NCBI GenBank assembly: GCA_037157565.1
Contig: JAZHRO010000039.1
Span: forward strand, 47,368,001-47,432,000
Direction: 5' to 3'
Source: Thalassia testudinum
Taxonomy: Eukaryota; Streptophyta; Magnoliopsida; Alismatales; Hydrocharitaceae
Length of the DNA: 64,000 nucleotides
Shown one piece after another: positions 9,841-21,670 of this stretch (its first letter is position 1; the number at the start of each line of letters is the position of its first letter). The notes under the pieces were generated by a model, which worked only from the letters and a program-made list of their open reading frames with translations, had not been told where the DNA came from and did not search any database. The position numbers and the translations under genes are program-made.

Positions 9841-10226
9841 AAAATGGTGAAATTGCAATGTTGCACTTGAGGAAGATCTTAATTAATAGATGGCCAACTA
9901 TTCACACTCTCCTCCCCTCTTTAGAAATGCATGCAGGCATCTATTTACAAATGCAATTACAACTACATAAGATGTAATGGTAGTGCTAGGAAATAACACA
10001 AGATGGCATATTTACTGGTGTATTTTTGCTATGCAATCACCTCCCCTTCTTTGACTACCTGAAGATGGGCAAGGGGTTTATGGCTAACCATTGAATGGTA
10101 AAATGCCAAGTGGCTTTGGATAAAATCAACTAATACCTTCAGAACCCACCTGCTCTGGTGGCTCTGACGTCCGGTGAACCCTTGTACCGATAATTGGCCA
10201 CCTTGGCCTCTACCTCAACCATTATT
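9841..10226. other. No gene seen
   Basis: AT-balanced sequence with no domain-bearing frame on either strand. It is probably retroelement-derived, as it leads directly into an RNase H relic. Confidence 0.5.
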
Positions 10227-10440
10227 GTGGCCCTTGTAAAAGAAGTGGTCGATGATCAGAAGGTTGTTTACTTTGTTGGCAACACATACTGAATGCGGGA
10301 GGCCAAATACCCCCTCATTAAGAAATTAGGCTTGGCATTGTTGACAGTCACCAGAAAATTGAAGCCCTACTTCCAAGCCTACACCATCACTGTCTTCATC
10401 GATCAACCACTCTGGAGGATGCTACACAAGCCCATAGGGT
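10227..10440 (+). pseudogene. Ty3/gypsy RNase H fragment
   Basis: About 70 codons match the central RNase H of Tat/Athila-type gypsy polyproteins: VALVKEVVDDQKVVYFVGN, a stop, then KYPLIKKL(GLALLTVT)RKLKPYFQAYTI and FIDQPLWRMLHKP. The usual YVSKAL is degraded to YFVGNTY plus TGA at 10288-10290. There are no adjoining RT or integrase sequences, so it is an isolated scrap. It lies on the opposite strand from the Athila-like gag at 1-1462 and is probably from a different insertion. Confidence 0.75.
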
Positions 10441-11045
10441 TTACTCGAGTGTGCCTAATGAAGATAATAGTTCCTTTTATTATGATGTGCTGTACTGCAA
10501 AGGGCGAGGATCGAGGTGGCGAGGAGGTGAAGAGGTGAGGTTAGAAAGGTGGTAGTGTACTGTGCTCTTTGTGGTGGAAAATGGCGGTGAAGATGGAGAT
10601 GTTGTGTACACTTTAAGATTGTTAGAGTGTGCTGCGCAGGTAGTTGGTGCTTGACGGAGATGCTCACCCTTGTAGGCGGTGTGATGGTAGTTGGTGTTGT
10701 GTGGCATGTTTAGGGACAATGGTTGGGAGATGGGTCTCAAGGAAGGAGTTGTGGTGGGTGGTGGGAGATGGTGGCTAGAGGTAAGAAGGGGAGGAGGATG
10801 GACAAGGTGTTGTGCTAGTCCAATGTGGGTGATGGTGGTGGTGAGGGGTTACTCATGCTGATAGTGGTGGTGCTGCCTCGGTGAGGGTTGTGCGAGAAGG
10901 TTTGCAATAGAGCCCTGATGTTGGTGGTGGTGTTTATGTGCAAGAAGACTTAGCAATGGTTTTGCGGGAAGCTCTGCGGCGGAGCCTCAATGATGTGTTG
11001 CCGCAGAGGGTGGTGTGCCGACAGGGTGCTGCGAGAGGCAGTGAT
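10441..11045. other. No gene seen; G/T-rich
   Basis: Rich in GGTGGT and TGTGGTGG strings on the plus strand; frames give Val/Gly- or Thr/His-rich peptides without domains. It forms the left flank of the hAT relic; 11038-11045 (gcagtgat) is its imperfect left target duplication. Confidence 0.5.
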
Positions 11046-11455
11046 TAGGGGTGTACACGGGTCGAGTTCAACCTGAACCCAATCCGATTAGGTTATGTTG
11101 TGACTTAGATTGGGTTGGGTTGGGTTTAAGGTCTAATAAACCCAACCCAACCCGCAACCCGATTCAACCTGATACACACACACGAGAGTATCTATTAAAA
11201 TTTTAAAAGAAAAAAGCGACCCTGTTTAAACTTGAAAGGAGACAAAAAAACCCCCGTAAATAATGCACACCACTCCATCAATTTCACTTTTCTCTCTCCC
11301 TATATGCTAGTCATTGTGCGCTTCTTTTCAGTTTCCCTCTTTCTCATAAGCCCTAAACCGAGCTTCCTCTTTCGTCATCGCCACCAACCTCTCTCGTAGC
11401 TTCCTTATTGTTGGTGCCATTGTTCTCATCATATCTACTTGAGGTTAGCATCTTC

Positions 11456-13167
11456 TGTTGGTGCTAGAGCACCACGATCATTTATTTTGATGATAACAAA
11501 ACACGTGTCATTTAACATTTGCACTTGAAGTCTTAGATTTCAGGCAAATTACAAATGGAGGCGTGATTAGACGGAGTTCAAGCTCACATCCAAGATGGAT
11601 TGGAGGAGCTTGATGGAAAACAGAGGAGATTCGCGAGGAGCGATAGATTGAAGATGGAAGAATAAGAAGAATATGATAGAATTCTGTTTATTTCCTTCTT
11701 GTATTTTTGTCTTTATTTCCTTGGTCTTTTTGTTTCTTAGAAAATCATGTTAAAGAGCCTCAAAGTACCCGAATAGTAGTCCTAAGAACACCGGCACAAC
11801 CCTAGGATACTTAGGTTTTCTGTAGAGAACTTAGAAAATGAATATAGGGTTCAAACAGCTTTTTCAGACGTCTAATTCCAAAATCAGACGTCTGATAATA
11901 TGTTTTAAGACGTCTAACTATTGATTCAGACGTCTGATAACATTTAGGCTGCACATAGTTAGCTCTGTCTGACGAAATCAGACGTCCATACCTTAGTCTA
12001 GACGTCTTAGAAGACGTTTGATGATTTTTCCAGACGTCAATTAGTGGACCGTTAGGCTGGCTTAGCAAACACTGAAGATCTGACCGTTAGAGCCTTATCA
12101 GACGTCCTTAAGCCTTTCCAGACGTCTGATAAATGACTGTTTTGCCTCGGCTGACCTAAAATCTCTTCTCAGAGATTTTCTAGCCATTGCACTCTCTTGA
12201 AAATCCATTCCCACGAAAAAGTAGGTTTCCAGACGTCTAGACATTGTGTTAGACGTCTTGTATGTCGTCTGATGGACTTGCACTAGAACCCTGTTTAGAT
12301 CTGATCCAAGTCAGGAAGAAACCCGCCTAAAATCAGACGTCTGATGTTGTTCCCAGACATCTTAAAGTGATCTTCCAGACATCTGATGCCAGGATTAGAC
12401 GTCTGATAACCCTGTCAGTGCAATCATTGTTCCTGATTTCGACCTGATTGTCTTGGGCTTTGCTCCTAACGGCTATGGAAACTTTCCAAAGCCTTCCTAA
12501 GGCCTCTATAAATAGAGAGGAACCTCTTGCACATTAAGACACACCAAGACACACCTAGATACACCTAGACACATCAAGAACAAGCATTTCCACTCTCTTG
12601 TGTCCAAAAAGAATCTCTTGCTCTCTGAGCTCAAGCTCTACATCTTGAGAGCATCAAGCCTTTGCGCACCCGCTCTCCCGCCGTAGTTCACGAGAGCGAC
12701 GTTGCGTGGCTCACGCACCCGCGTCATCGATTCGACGCACTCCTTGCAAAGGGGAGTTTCCTAATTCCTATAGTAGCTAGGTTTAAATCTTTATTGGCTC
12801 TATAGAACTATATTTGTTATTTTACTTTGTTATTTGGTTGGGTATTCGCTTTGCGAGTTCCCGTCTCCTTCGTGGGACAAAATCCTTCTCGTGAAGAGAA
12901 GGGGTTGAGGAACGCTACCCTCGCACTTGTAGCGTGGTTGTAATTGAGGTTGAATCACCCTCGTTTAAGTGATTCGTTTAGTGGATTTGATCAACTTGGT
13001 TGATCGGAAAATCCTAACTTGAGAGGATTAGGTGGTGGTTTTCACCCGGTTTGGGTTTCCACCTAAAAATAATTGTGCACATTGTGTGATTGAATTTTTT
13101 GTGAGATTGTTTATATTCTATTCCGCATTTTATTACGTCACCCCCTCCTCGTAGGGCGAAATCAACA
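11456..13167 (+). repeat. Family A 5' LTR, older element
   Basis: Starts TGTTGGTGCTAGAGCACCA and ends AAATCAACA. The GACGTC array with about 13 perfect cores runs 11870-12405, followed by the TATA hairpin near 12508 and U5 to 13167. Confidence 0.93.
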
Positions 13168-13169
13168 AT

Positions 13170-13181
13170 TGGTATCAGAGT
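13170..13181 (+). other. Primer-binding site, initiator tRNA-Met type
   Basis: TGGTATCAGAGT, two bases after the LTR end. It has one mismatch (final T for C) to the canonical copia PBS. Confidence 0.9.
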
Positions 13182-13221
13182 AGGTTCTTGCGAGATCGGA
13201 GTAACACCCGGCAAGAAGATC

Positions 13222-14217
13222 ATGGAGGGGAGCATATCCGCAATCAAAATCTCCGAAGGGCAGTCCACCGTCCGACCACTCTATTTCGACGGGAGGGACT
13301 TCGGATATTGGAAGTTGAGGATGAAGACGTGGCTCCAAGCCACTGAGTTAAAGATATGGGGATGTTGCGAAACCCCATACGAGATCCTGCAGCGACCCCA
13401 AGGAAGCTACTCGCAGCTGCAGATTCGAGAGCTTTCACTCAACGTAAAGGCAATGAATGCCCTGTATTGTGCGTTGAGTCCGAAAGAGTTCAAGCAAATC
13501 CAAGAGTGCACTACCACCCACGAGATATGGAGGAAGTTAGAAGACACTCATGAAGAGATGAGCTCGGAGGAAGAAGAAGAATCAGAGAAAAAGAATGAAA
13601 CCGCTTGCATGGGTTTCATGGCAATCGGATAAAGCGACATCGACAGCGAAAGCGATTCCGACAATGAGGTAAACTCGGATTTACAAGATGCTTTTAATGA
13701 GATTTTTGAAGTTAGTAAATCACTAAAAATAGAAAACAATAGCATAAAAAAGAATCTTTGTTTTCTTAGAAGTGAAAATGAAAGATTAGAAATAAAACTC
13801 AAGGATCTATTAGCTAGTCCTAAAAATGATAACCTGTTATTAGAAAATAAATATTTAATCAATGAAAATACTAAATTGATTAAGGAAAATGCTAGTCTAA
13901 AATTAAAAATTTCTGATTTAAAGACTAAGATGAATATTATAGAAAATGAACTTGCATGTCTTAGGGAGAAATCAAATAAATTGATAAATAGGATAGATAA
14001 CTTATATAGCTCCAAGGTTGAGAAAGGATTTCTGTCAAGGAGACCAAGGAGGAGAACAAGAAGACCGACGAGACGGCGAACAAACGATGGACCCGCCGCA
14101 CGTCGACTACCAAATTGGAGACCGGCATCAATGCCCGGGCCTCCAAGCTACGGATGGGAGCCCCATCCGATGTGGCATCCACCACCATCATTTGGGCCAT
14201 TTTATTGGTCATGGTAG
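13222..14217 (+). pseudogene. Copia Gag, one premature stop and a 50-residue deletion
   Basis: The same Gag as at 4388-5524, in one frame from ATG 13222 to TAG 14215-14217. It is interrupted once, by TAA at 13630-13632, where the intact copy has GAA (Glu134). Beyond it the frame stays open through the coiled coil to the Arg-rich and Trp-rich tail (PHPMWHPPPSFGPFYWSW). Relative to the intact copy, residues 273-322 are absent as an exact multiple of three, removing the TWIPKKK segment while keeping the RPRRRTRRPTRRR motif. A truncated 136-residue Gag could still be made. No zinc knuckle is present here either. Confidence 0.85.
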
Positions 14218-14259
14218 GTGAGGTAAAAATTCTTTACCCTATCTTTTTATCATTAGCAT

Positions 14260-14546
14260 TTAGATAGGGGGAGTTAAAAAATTATGAGCTAATTGTCAAT
14301 TTTTAAGGGGGAGATGCAAGTTAGCTAAATTTCCTTTAGTAAGGGGGAGAAAAATAACAGCTATCTTGTTGTTACAAAAAGGAGAGGACATTACACTTGT
14401 TAAAAGAAATTCATAGAAGAGCATATTTTAAGGGGGAGTTATAGGAAATTTAAAATCAATCAAACCTTTTTGATAATGTCAAAAAGGGGGAGGATTTTTT
14501 GTTGCATTATTATTTATGGTTTTTTCATCATCAAAAAGGGTGAGAT
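14260..14546 (+). other. Array of about six polypurine tracts before the 3' LTR
   Basis: Repeated (A)AGGGGGAG-like tracts occur near 14265, 14306, 14341, 14380 (weaker), 14429 and 14482, and finally AAAAAGGGTGAGAT (14533-14546) abutting the LTR. The final tract carries a T interruption and may prime poorly. Confidence 0.72.
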
Positions 14547-16257
14547 TATTGGTGCTAGAGCACTACGATCATTTATTTTGATGATAACAAAACACGTGTC
14601 ATTTAACATTTGCACTTGAAGTCTTAGATTTCAGGAAAATTACAAATGGAGACGTGATTAGACGGAGTTCAAGCTCGCATCCAAGATGGATTGGAGGAGC
14701 TTGATGGAAAACAGAGGAGATTCGCGATGAGCGATAGATTGAAGATGGAAGGACAAGAAGAATATGATAAAATTCTGTTTATTTCCTTCTTGTATTTTTG
14801 TCTTTATTTCCTTGCTCTTTTTGTTCCTTAGAAAATCATGTTAAAGAGCCTCAAAGTACCCTAACAGTAGTCCTAGGAACACCGGCACAACCCTAGGGAA
14901 CTTATGTTTTCTGTAGCGAACTTTGAAAACCAATATAGGGTTCAAATAACTTTTTCAGATGTCTAATTCCAAAATCAGACGTCTGATAATATGTTTTGAG
15001 ACGTCTGATAACATTTAGGCTGGACATAGATAGCTCTGTCTGATGAAATCAGACGTCCAGACCTTAGTCTAGACGTCTTAGAAGACGTCTGATGATTTTT
15101 CCAGACGTCCAATTAGTGGACCGTTAGGCTGGCTTAGCAAACACTGAAGATCTGACCGTTAGAGCCTTATCAGACGTCCTTAAGCCTTTCCAGACGTCTG
15201 ATAAATGACCGTTTTGCCTCGGCTGACCCAAAATCTCTTCTCAGGGATTTTCTAGCCGTTGCACTCTCTTGGAAATCCATTCCCACGAAAAAGTAGGTTT
15301 CCAGACGTCCAGACATAGTGCTAGAAGTCTTGTATGTCATCTGATGGACTTGCACTAGAATCTTGTTTAGATCTGATCCAGGTCAGGAAGAAACCCGCCT
15401 AAAATCAGACGTCTGATGTTGTTCCCAGACATCTTAAAGTGATCTTCCAGACGTCTGATGCCAGGATCAGACGTCTGATAACCCTGTCAGTGCAATCATT
15501 GTTCCTGATTTCGGCCTGATTCTCTTGGGCTTTGCTCCTAACGGCTATGGAAACTTTCCAAAGCCTTCCAAAGCCTTCTTAAGGCCTCTATAAATAGAGA
15601 GGAACCTCTTGCACATTAAGACACACCAAAACACACCTAGATACACCTAGACACATCAAGAACAAGCATTTCCACTCTCTTGTGTCCAAAAAGAATCTCT
15701 TGCTCTCTAAGCTCAAGCTCTACATCTTGAGAGCATCAAGCCTTTGCGCACTCGCTCTCCCGCCGTAGTTCACGAGAGCGACGTTGCGCCGTCGCGTGGC
15801 TCACGCACCCACATCATCGATTCGACGCACTCCTTGCAAAGGGGAGTTTCCTAATTCCTATAGAAGCTAGATTTAAATCTTTGTTGGCTCTATAGAACTA
15901 TATTTGTTATTTTATTTTGTTATTTGGTTGGGTATTCGCTTTGCGAATTCCCGTCTCCTTCGTGGGACAAAATCCTTCTCGTGAAGAGAAGGGGTTGAGG
16001 AACGCTACCCTCGCACTTGTAGCGTGGTTGTAATTGAGGTTGAATCACCCTCGTTTAAGTGATTCGTTTAGTGGATTTGATCAACTTGGTTGATCGGAAA
16101 ATCCTAACTCGAGAGGGTTAGGTGGTAGTTTTCACCCGATTTGGATTTCCACCTAAAAATAATTGTGCACATTGTGTGATTGAATTTTTTGTGAGATTGT
16201 TTATATTCTATTCCGTATTTTATTACGTCACCCCCTCCTCGTAGGGCGAAATCAACA
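14547..16257 (+). repeat. Family A 3' LTR, older element
   Basis: Begins TATTGGTGCTAGAGCACTAC (canonical TG mutated to TA) and ends AAATCAACA. It has a slightly shorter palindrome array than the 5' LTR. The right duplication TCTTC follows at 16258-16262. Confidence 0.92.
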
Positions 16258-17202
16258 TCTTCCTCCCTCCTTTCTTCCACCTCTACATTAGTGCTAGCCA
16301 CCACCTCCCTTCACTAAATCCACTGCCACCGCCACCACCACCATCACCACACAGCCCACCACCCCCTCATCGACTATCCATCGTTGTCACTACCTTCCCT
16401 CTGTCCAGCCTAAGCCTACTACCAGAGCCGCTGGCCCACTACCATCGATCCACCACCACCACACAGTTCACCACCCCTCATCGGCCATCCATCATTCTCT
16501 TTACCTTCCCCTTTTGCCCAGTCTATCACTAGAGTCACTGCCATCATCACACAACCTACAACCCTCTCACCGGCCATCCTCCTTCACTATAGCCAATAGC
16601 CACCACCCCCTTTCTCGGCCATTCTCCTCCACCTCTGCCTTCCCTTAACTTACCCTAAGTTATTTGAAACTTTGGCGTATGCATTCAAACTTTGATGCTT
16701 AAATTAAACATTATTATTTAAGTTCTCATCTAATTCTTTGTTTAGACAGAATTAAAAGTCATCCACATGTATATCTTAAATTTTTCCCTTACTAGTAAAA
16801 AATTATTTTAATTCTTGTCTAATTCTTTGTTTTGAATGGCTACATTTATGAAAAAAATTACATGTCTTTCAATATGTGTTTACTTTTCTACATGAAAGAG
16901 ACAATTGCTATTATACAACTATCAAGTTTTTTTTTTTACCTATTTTATTTATATTTTTAGAAGATATAAGTTATTTATAAGTTTAAAATGTTTTGTTATT
17001 AAGTATGAAAGTCGTAGAAAATGTGCAGGAGATAAACATAAGTTTTGAGTCCTTTGATCAGTCAACAACCCGCTCAACCTGACCCAACTCAACCCGATTT
17101 TTATGGGTTGGATTGGAAACTCCCAACTTGAAAACTATGAGTTGGGTTTGGGTTGAGTCCTAACCTGACCCAACCCAACTCGTGTACACTCCTAGAGGTG
17201 AT

Positions 17203-17897
17203 GTGTTGTCGGTGAGAGGAGCTACGAGTTGCACGTGATTGTGGGTGTAGGTTTGCATGTGCCAGGGTAGGGCGGATTTATTAGGCCGGTTTGCGTGTGA
17301 AGCAGTGTGGAATTTCCCCTATATAAACTGGCCCAAATGTATAAAAATGTATAATGTGATGTATTTTGCAACACAATGACATGGTGAACATGGTCCTCAC
17401 GATAAAGTTGATATTTATTGTAAAGAAATTCAAAAAGTAACACGTGTTCTGTTACTTCTTATGCAGTGGATCCACCCGACTAAAAAAGGTCACCACCACT
17501 TTGTAAGTTAGTGGACATTAGTGATTTTTTATTTTGAATTAAAATACATCGGTGTAAAATAATTTTGAAGATAATTTTACATCAATATAAAATAATTTTA
17601 TTTTAATTTTAGAAGTGATGACTTTTTTAATTGATAATAAACAATAATCACCTTTATCATTTTTATACCCGATTCCTATAAACTATTACTCTTCTTAATA
17701 AGTCAGTTGACTTCTGTTCTTTTGTAAAACCCACCTTGTAAAAATATTCTACAAACTTATCCGATAAGTCAGTAGGCATGTTCCTTGCCTCGTCGAACTT
17801 AATAAATGTTAATAAGACGACGCTACCTCTAGTTGATTTTTGATTTGGTCATGAAACGCCGTTCTTGGCCAAATATGGATCCATTACGGTGACACTT
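17203..17897. other. No gene seen
   Basis: AT-rich sequence with no domain-bearing frame; 17530-17700 is A/T-rich with short imperfect inverted segments that could be a decayed MITE, but ends were not resolved. Confidence 0.45.
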
Positions 17898-18800
17898 TTT
17901 TTTTTTTTTTTAAAGTAATGGTTAATATATTATTGGAAAACGAATCATCGACCCAACTAATTACAAAGGATACAGTGCAGTTAATCTGTAAAAAAGTTGA
18001 AAGAGAAAATTACAATAAGGATATTCTTTAGAAGTAAGAGTCAGACCTATGGAGAGATATCACATGCAAGGGTCTTTGTCGTGTGGAGAGGTTGCTCATG
18101 ATGTCTAAGGTTTCTCTTTCCAAATATGTTAAATATTTCTTGTCAACACTTTCCAAAAGAGAGGGGAAGTCACACGCAAAAGATCTTCAAAAGATGATGG
18201 TATAGCTTCCAACGATGGGAGTTAATTCGATAGAAGGATCCAAGCATCGGTGGAGAAGGAACATGGCATCAAGTTGTGGGGGGTTTGACACCATATGACA
18301 ATAACATAGTAGGCATATGGAATCATAAGTAAGTCCCCATTTAATTAATCTATCAGTTGTTAGTAATCAGTCCGTAGCGGTAAGCCAAAGGTAACAACTC
18401 CACTTGGGAGGAGTGATACTACTCCAAATAACCTTTCAAAGGTCTTTCTGCATCAATTTTTCCTGCAACTGATTCCATACGTCTATGGAATTAAGTGCTC
18501 CATTAGGGAAGTAAGGCCAAGGCCAACACCGTTGACGGTAGAAGAGATATATAATATGCTCTTTGATATTTATTAAAGCACACCGTGTTTTGGAATCCTA
18601 AGATCTCTTTCTTGTAGCTACGAAATCCTCATATTTATCCCTCATCCACGGTGTCCAAATGAATTGGCCAACTAAAAAGTCATCTTTATAAAGGCAAGGA
18701 CTTTGAAGTTGGTCAGAAAGCCCAAATCTACCCTTGGCTTTAGATTTGCACATATCTTCCAAGCCTCCAAAGTGTCACTTATCTTTTGCAAATCCATTAT
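17898..18800 (-). pseudogene. LINE 3' relic with zinc-binding RT domain and poly(A)
   Basis: The minus strand carries the tail end of a plant L1-type LINE reading frame. Around 18294-18366 the translation RLIKWGLTYDSICLLCYCH matches the C-terminal reverse-transcriptase zinc-binding domain, with its paired cysteines. Around 18690-18780 KPRVDLGFLTNFK resembles the KPKxxGGLGxxNL segment upstream. Many stops and frame changes intervene. A T run on the plus strand (17898-17913) is the expected genomic poly(A) tail at the element's 3' end. The 5' part is missing. No target duplication was found. Confidence 0.6.
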
Positions 18801-20111
18801 CCGTAATCTCCCGAAAAACCATATTTTAATGCCCATGGGATCCGGAACGCCACCGGTATGTATTAAATGGAACGGCACATCCCATTCGAGGGACCTCACC
18901 CCCAAGGACCGCGAATTTAATATAAATCGATTAGTGGTACCGTGTTCCTCGCTGACCCCGTTTCACACGATTCCCCCTTGACCACAAACATATGAAAGAT
19001 CGGATTTGCGCAGACCAGAGGGCATGGTAAGGGGATCATGGCACCGTGCTGTAATTTATGGGTGAGTACGTCACCTATCATGACGATGGTAGGACATATA
19101 ATTGGCATTGCCCCCGAACAAGATAAATTCAATTAAGAATTAATTGCAAATACATGTGTGTGCATCCTCTGGAAAGTAGATTTAGTGGGTTGAGCCACGA
19201 TGCATGCGGATGAATATAGTTCGAATCTGCACTTGCATCGATCACAAATTCTACCGACATGGAAAAGAGATGGAAAAAAAAGGACGGTGTAACTGCTCGT
19301 TCGTACTTAGTAAGGCCGCACATGCATCCACAAATAAAAGCATATGTATTTGGCACCTCCAGAGATCCCTACGTAACAATTACGAGTATTAGTACGTGAC
19401 CGGATTCCACGATGCGATCGCCTCGATCTTTTGAGGAACTATTGTTCGAGTGATCATGGAAACGCGTCAAATTGGAACTGATCCACTGCTACGAATAGAG
19501 TACGACCCCCTATTAATATCTGAGCATTGACTTCGATTCAGAACTTTCAGCTTGGAAAAAAAAGAAAGGAAAAAGAATAAAAAGAGAGAGTAAAAACCAG
19601 AAGCCACGAATATTCAAACAAATATCACAGATTTTCCAAGAATGTTTACTTGGGGTTGGATTGGGAACGTTGGGATCCTTTCTCCCGTCAAGATCGAAGT
19701 ATGGACTATCGTCAAAGCATAGACGAATTATTTGGTTTCACCAGGGTTAGAGAAAAGCAAAGCAGCCGGTAGCTCCTGTTTAACAAGTATTCCGCGGACC
19801 ATTTCCAGCCCATTGCAGCTTGTTTTTAACAGCCTAAGCTACAGAGCAACGATAAAACCTTTAATTTTTCTCTTGACAACTTGGAGAAAGAGTGACATCC
19901 AGATAGGTAGCAGATTCCAGACCATGAAGATAAACAGGGACCTGCCTCTCCTAATTAAAAAAGCTTAGATAGTGTCCAGCAAATTAATTATCACCAGAAA
20001 AATCACAAAGAACACGCGCAGAAGCGAAGGAGACTTGACTATAACAAATTTACATGTTCTTCACATACATCAACCAAAGACCCAACTCTTCTTCACCCCC
20101 TCCCTCCACTT
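18801..20111. other. No gene seen; downstream flank of the MYB gene
   Basis: No domain-bearing frame on either strand. The part next to 20112 should hold the 3' UTR and polyadenylation region of the minus-strand MYB gene; no clear AATAAA was identified on that strand within about 150 bp of the stop. Confidence 0.5.
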
Positions 20112-21533
20112 TCAGAACAATCCACCCAGACCCTGCAACGCATCCACGAGGTCACCACCACCACCGGCCCAACAACTCTCCTCATACAGCAACCTATCAA
20201 GCATCATGATGGACATGTGCGTCTCATCCCCTTCGTCGACATCCTCCCCCTCCTCCCTCTTGCACTCCCTGGACTCGGGCGTCGAGGCCGACTCGAGCCC
20301 TGCGGGTGAGATCGACTCCACCTGCGTGCAGCTCGAGTTGTCGAGCTTGTGGGCCGACTCGGACCCGGCTGGTCTAATGGGAGGGTTCTTGGTCCAATTC
20401 TGCAGGAGGCGGGATATGTTCTCGGCGCTCGAGGCGTAGGTGGCGGTGGTCGGCGGCCGCAGCCACGGGGTTGCCAAGGACGAAGGTGCTCTCTCTATGG
20501 AGAGGGCGTCGCTGAGGGCCTTCTTCGCCGTGTGTATGTCGGCTTGGAGGCACCGCTCCCACTGCCCCCTCGACAGGGACTGCTGATCCTCATTCGCGTG
20601 GATCTTCCTGAGCTTCTTCTTCAGGTGCGTGTTCCAGAAGTTCTTGATGTCGTTGTCGGTCCTCTCCGGGAGGTAGGAGGCGATGGCCGCCCATCTGCTT
20701 TGGGGGAGACAGGCGGGGAATTTAGTCACGTGATCCGCACGCAAAGGTAAGGCGGCGCAAGTGGCAGAAAACTTGCGTGGAAGAGAAAGTGACGTGCTTG
20801 GCGGATGTACCTGTTGCCGAGAAGGGCTTGGAGGTGGATGATGAGCTTCTCCTCTTGATCGGTGAAGTTACCTCTCTTGATCCCCGGACGGAGGTAGTTG
20901 GTCCATCTCAGCCTGCAGCTCTTGCTGCATCGGAGGAGACCTGAAATTTTGCAACATGATACCACTTTATATATATTCATAAAAGATGAGATGGAAGTTC
21001 TTTCTTTTTCCCCCGAAGTAAAGAAAATCATAATACTGGAGTCCAGGGAAGTAACTTCCAGTTTTCAGCATTTTTTGCCGTACTGGTTTAGGCGATAACA
21101 ATAAGTTTAATGTTTTCGTCCCTTCTTGGCTTCTGATCATAACTGCAAGATCAAAAATGTACTTGATCCAAACGAAATTAAGGCAAGAACGCCATATGAG
21201 ATTCTGTGTGAGTTTAGTCTCGGTGTGATCTACGAAAAAGGAAACACTATATGTGGGATGAAGACGAAGAAAACCCTATCTCCTTTATGACCCCGAGATT
21301 CGGAGACAAAAATGGAAAGTTGAAGAAGGATAACCCTAACCACCTGAAGTTTCACACAAAGAAAGGAATGACCGGAAATGGAAATTAACGTTCTGCTCAC
21401 CAGTGTTAGTAGGAACTGCCCTCCAATTTCCGGGGCCATGTTCTTGGATGTAAGTGACCAAGATGATGTCCTCCTCAGGGGTCCATGGTCCTTTCTTCAC
21501 CTCTGTCTTCTCACAGCAAGGGGGCCTTCCCAT
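20112..21533 (-). CDS. R2R3-MYB transcription factor, subgroup 1-like
   Basis: A nuclear DNA-binding transcription factor of 281 residues. Exons on the minus strand: 21533-21401, 20940-20811 and 20694-20112. The introns (460 and 116 bp) have GT/AG ends and sit at the conserved R2R3-MYB positions (after NTG in R2 and within GNR in R3). R2 carries Trp17, Trp37 and Trp57; R3 carries Phe70, Trp89 and Trp108. The start MGRPPCCEK is canonical. The R3 end reads NFWNTH where NYWNTH is usual. The C-terminal half has [13 protein letters not shown] (129-141) and [15 protein letters not shown] (174-188), typical of subgroup 1 (the MYB30, MYB60, MYB94, MYB96 group: cuticular wax, stomata, stress responses). 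Which member it is cannot be decided. It is the only apparently intact host gene here and is isolated among transposons. Confidence 0.95.
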
Positions 21534-21662
21534 GTCTCTTCTTACCCAACTACTTCTTCTTCTCAGGCTTCTGGATCCCTCTCTGCGGAAGAAGGATGGC
21601 GAGCGGTTCCCTTCTTTTTCTCACCGAAGACAAGTGCCTGTTCGGGGAGTGGCTTCCACTCC

Positions 21663-21670
21663 TATATATA
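21663..21670 (-). promoter_or_regulatory. Likely TATA box of the MYB gene
   Basis: The minus strand reads TATATATAGG about 130 bp upstream of the MYB start codon, giving an expected 5' UTR of roughly 100 nt. No other TATA-like string lies as close. Confidence 0.65.

Larger units (their letters stand above)
11456..16257 (+). mobile_element. Family A gag-only copia element, complete, older
   Basis: 4802 bp: LTR 11456-13167 (1712 bp), primer-binding site, broken gag, polypurine array, LTR 14547-16257 (1711 bp). It is flanked by the perfect duplication TCTTC (11451-11455 and 16258-16262). It inserted into the hAT relic and so post-dates it. The LTRs differ at many sites: one palindrome-containing segment of about 24 bp near 11911 is missing from the right LTR, about 10 bp is duplicated near 15570, 10 bp (gccgtcgcgt) is present only in the right copy near 15790, and the right LTR begins TA rather than TG. 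It is therefore clearly older than the element at 2286-7350. No pol is present. Confidence 0.93.
11046..17194. mobile_element. Non-autonomous hAT-like DNA transposon, split by a copia element
   Basis: The left end TAGGGGTGTACACGGGTCG and the right end (read inward) TAGGAGTGTACACGAGTTG form a terminal inverted repeat with about 16 of 19 matches. The flanking octamers gcagtgat (11038-11045) and gaggtgat (17195-17202) match at 6 of 8, as expected for an aged 8-bp hAT duplication. Both subterminal regions are full of AACCCAACCC/GGGTTGGGTT motifs (11080-11165 and 17060-17180), typical of transposase-binding subterminal repeats. Without the nested copia element the unit is about 1.34 kb and has no transposase frame. 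The orientation is not determined. The hAT family call rests on ends and duplication size. Confidence 0.72.

Noticed and set aside
19972..20439. Plus-strand frame of 155 codons opposite the MYB gene
   Set aside because: Antisense shadow of MYB exon 3; Ser/Pro-rich with no domain and no splice or promoter support. The same applies to 20349-20750.
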